DNA from: Asticcacaulis sp. ZE23SCel15
GTDB lineage: Bacteria; Pseudomonadota; Alphaproteobacteria; Caulobacterales; Caulobacteraceae
Reading direction: 5' to 3'
Assembly: GCF_030505395.1 (NCBI RefSeq)
Contig: NZ_CP130044.1
Span: forward strand, 2,961,001-3,025,000
Length of the DNA: 64,000 bases
In this document: positions 63,135 through 64,000 of the stretch, piece by piece
Layout: each line of letters opens with the position of its first letter
Numbering within the stretch: position 1 is the stretch's first letter
Translations under genes and position numbers: made by a program
Notes under the pieces: generated by a model
Database searches by the model: none
What the model was told of the DNA's origin: nothing
What the model saw: the letters and a program-made list of their open reading frames with translations, nothing else

Positions 63135-64000
63135 ATGGGCAACCCTTCCGGCATTCGCCTTGACGGCGCATATGAAATTCCAAACCTGTGGTACACACGC
63201 TGCCCGGTGCCGACACCACTGGGACTGGCCGTACAACTGGGCTATTTTCGCGATGAATTTACCTCTGACGGGCTTGAACTGAAATCGCTTCAGGAAAGCC
63301 TTGATCCGGCCGTCATAAAATCGCATTTTGATCACACCCTGCAAAACTCATTTCGTCAGGGCGGAAATATTCCGGCGATCTGGGCCAAGGCTAATGGCCG
63401 CGACACGCGCGTGATCGGTCTGAACTGGACGGATGAATCGCTGCTGATTATCACCCTGCACGGCTCCGGCATCCGCACGATTAAAGACCTGAAGGGCCGC
63501 AGATTGGCCCTGCCCGTCAATCCGGGCAGCATAGACTTCAACCGCGCCACGGCACTTCGGGCCTATTACAAGGCGCTGGAACTGGAGGGGCTTGGCCTTA
63601 AGGACGTTGAACTATTTGATATTTTGGCCCCGGCCGCGATTGCGGTTGGCTCAGACGTTGACACGTCCGGCCACCGCATCCGCAGACGTTCAGGTTACTT
63701 TGCCGAAATCAAAGCCCTGCTTAACGGTGAGGTTGATGCGATCTTCGTCAAGGGCGTGTCCGGCCTTGAAATCACCCGCGCGCTGGCGGCTCACATTGTC
63801 ACCGACATCGGCTTTCATCCCGACCCGAAGGTGCGCATTAACAATGGTGCGCCGCGTACCCTGACGGTCGATTCCGAACTGCTTGAGGCCCGCCCTGATC
63901 TGGTCGCCCGCTTCCTTAAACGTGTGGTCGAAGCCGGGGACTGGGCGCGTCAGCATCCGAATGAGACCCATGACTTCATTGCCCGTGAGACCTCATCCTT
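63135..64000 (+). CDS. DszB-like desulfinase / NMT1-type substrate-binding protein, C-terminus outside the window
   Basis: Open from ATG 63135 (AAAGG upstream) to the window end, 288 codons so far. NLWYTRCPVPTPLG puts C23 where DszB, the sulfinate desulfinase of dibenzothiophene desulphurisation, has its catalytic C27. SHFDHTL supplies H64 for H60 and SFRQGGN supplies R74 in the RxGG motif for R70; the H-to-R spacing of 10 is the same. The fold is that of SsuA/NMT1 periplasmic-binding proteins (GLNWTDES, IKDLKGRRLALP), but there is no signal peptide, favouring a cytoplasmic enzyme. Desulfinase activity is inference; a binding-protein role or another C-S hydrolase is possible. Confidence 0.7.
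   Translation, partial: MGNPSGIRLDGAYEIPNLWYTRCPVPTPLGLAVQLGYFRDEFTSDGLELKSLQESLDPAVIKSHFDHTLQNSFRQGGNIPAIWAKANGRDTRVIGLNWTDESLLIITLHGSGIRTIKDLKGRRLALPVNPGSIDFNRATALRAYYKALELEGLGLKDVELFDILAPAAIAVGSDVDTSGHRIRRRSGYFAEIKALLNGEVDAIFVKGVSGLEITRALAAHIVTDIGFHPDPKVRINNGAPRTLTVDSELLEARPDLVARFLKRVVEAGDWARQHPNETHDFIARETSS

Noticed and set aside
1-64000. CRISPR arrays, tRNA and rRNA genes
   Set aside because: No regularly spaced identical repeats, no cloverleaf with a CCA-type end and no conserved rRNA segment noticed. The GCGGACAT repeats are scattered kilobases apart and are not an array.

Overview
The window looks like a chromosomal piece of an alphaproteobacterium, most likely a Caulobacterales member of the Asticcacaulis/Caulobacter type. 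The evidence is a TonB-dependent receptor next to a tryptophan-halogenase-like flavoprotein in a sugar locus, a KaiC/hybrid-kinase pair, many short-chain dehydrogenases (SDRs), and small solo tyrosine recombinases. The genus is inference. I saw no rRNA, tRNA or CRISPR array.

1-14 kb is an accessory, defence-type island that looks more AT-rich than the rest. It holds an AbiEii-type nucleotidyltransferase cut by the window edge, a RusA-like resolvase, a decayed ABC-transporter remnant, and a convergent pair of giant genes. One giant is a helical-repeat protein ending in a CHAT caspase-like protease (2386-6207). The other is an about 1980-residue protein with a Cap4/DUF4297-like nuclease motif, a STAND-type NTPase and a long repeat tail (6393-12332). 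This pair is the best candidate for an undescribed immune system. Small hypothetical genes and a Cdd1-family gene follow.

14-25.5 kb holds an ArsR/SRPBCC/DUF1801 operon, a sterol-desaturase-family hydroxylase, an EF-hand protein, an OmpR/EnvZ-type two-component system, and a LysR-divergent operon of an SDR plus four small proteins with export signals or signal-like starts. 25.6-38 kb holds a GH127-family glycosidase, a drug-efflux MFS gene cut by a recombinase element, an outer-membrane barrel with a Cys-rich tail followed by two glycosyltransferases, a membrane HTH-TPR regulator, and the KaiC/kinase pair.

38-52 kb is a coherent sugar-utilisation locus: LacI regulator, MFS importer, halogenase-like flavoprotein, TonB receptor, then divergently amylosucrase-like GH13, ROK fructokinase, GH97 and GH36. 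Galactosyl-sucrose oligosaccharides such as raffinose would be a fitting substrate: alpha-galactosidases expose sucrose, GH13 splits it, and the kinase traps fructose. Two LacI-type palindromes lie in the divergent promoter region.

52-64 kb holds a YjfL/YjfM/YjfC-like cluster with a frameshifted ligase gene, a TetR-divergent five-gene reductase operon (including a frameshifted alpha/beta hydrolase), a second copy of the recombinase element, and a partial gene resembling DszB desulfinase and NMT1-type binding proteins.

Across the whole window about a dozen copies of a 53-58 bp intergenic repeat recur, built as GCGCCCA..CGGACATT, a spacer, then TAAGCGGACATC. The same unit lies in the leader of the duplicated small tyrosine recombinase, suggesting a repeat family linked to that enzyme.
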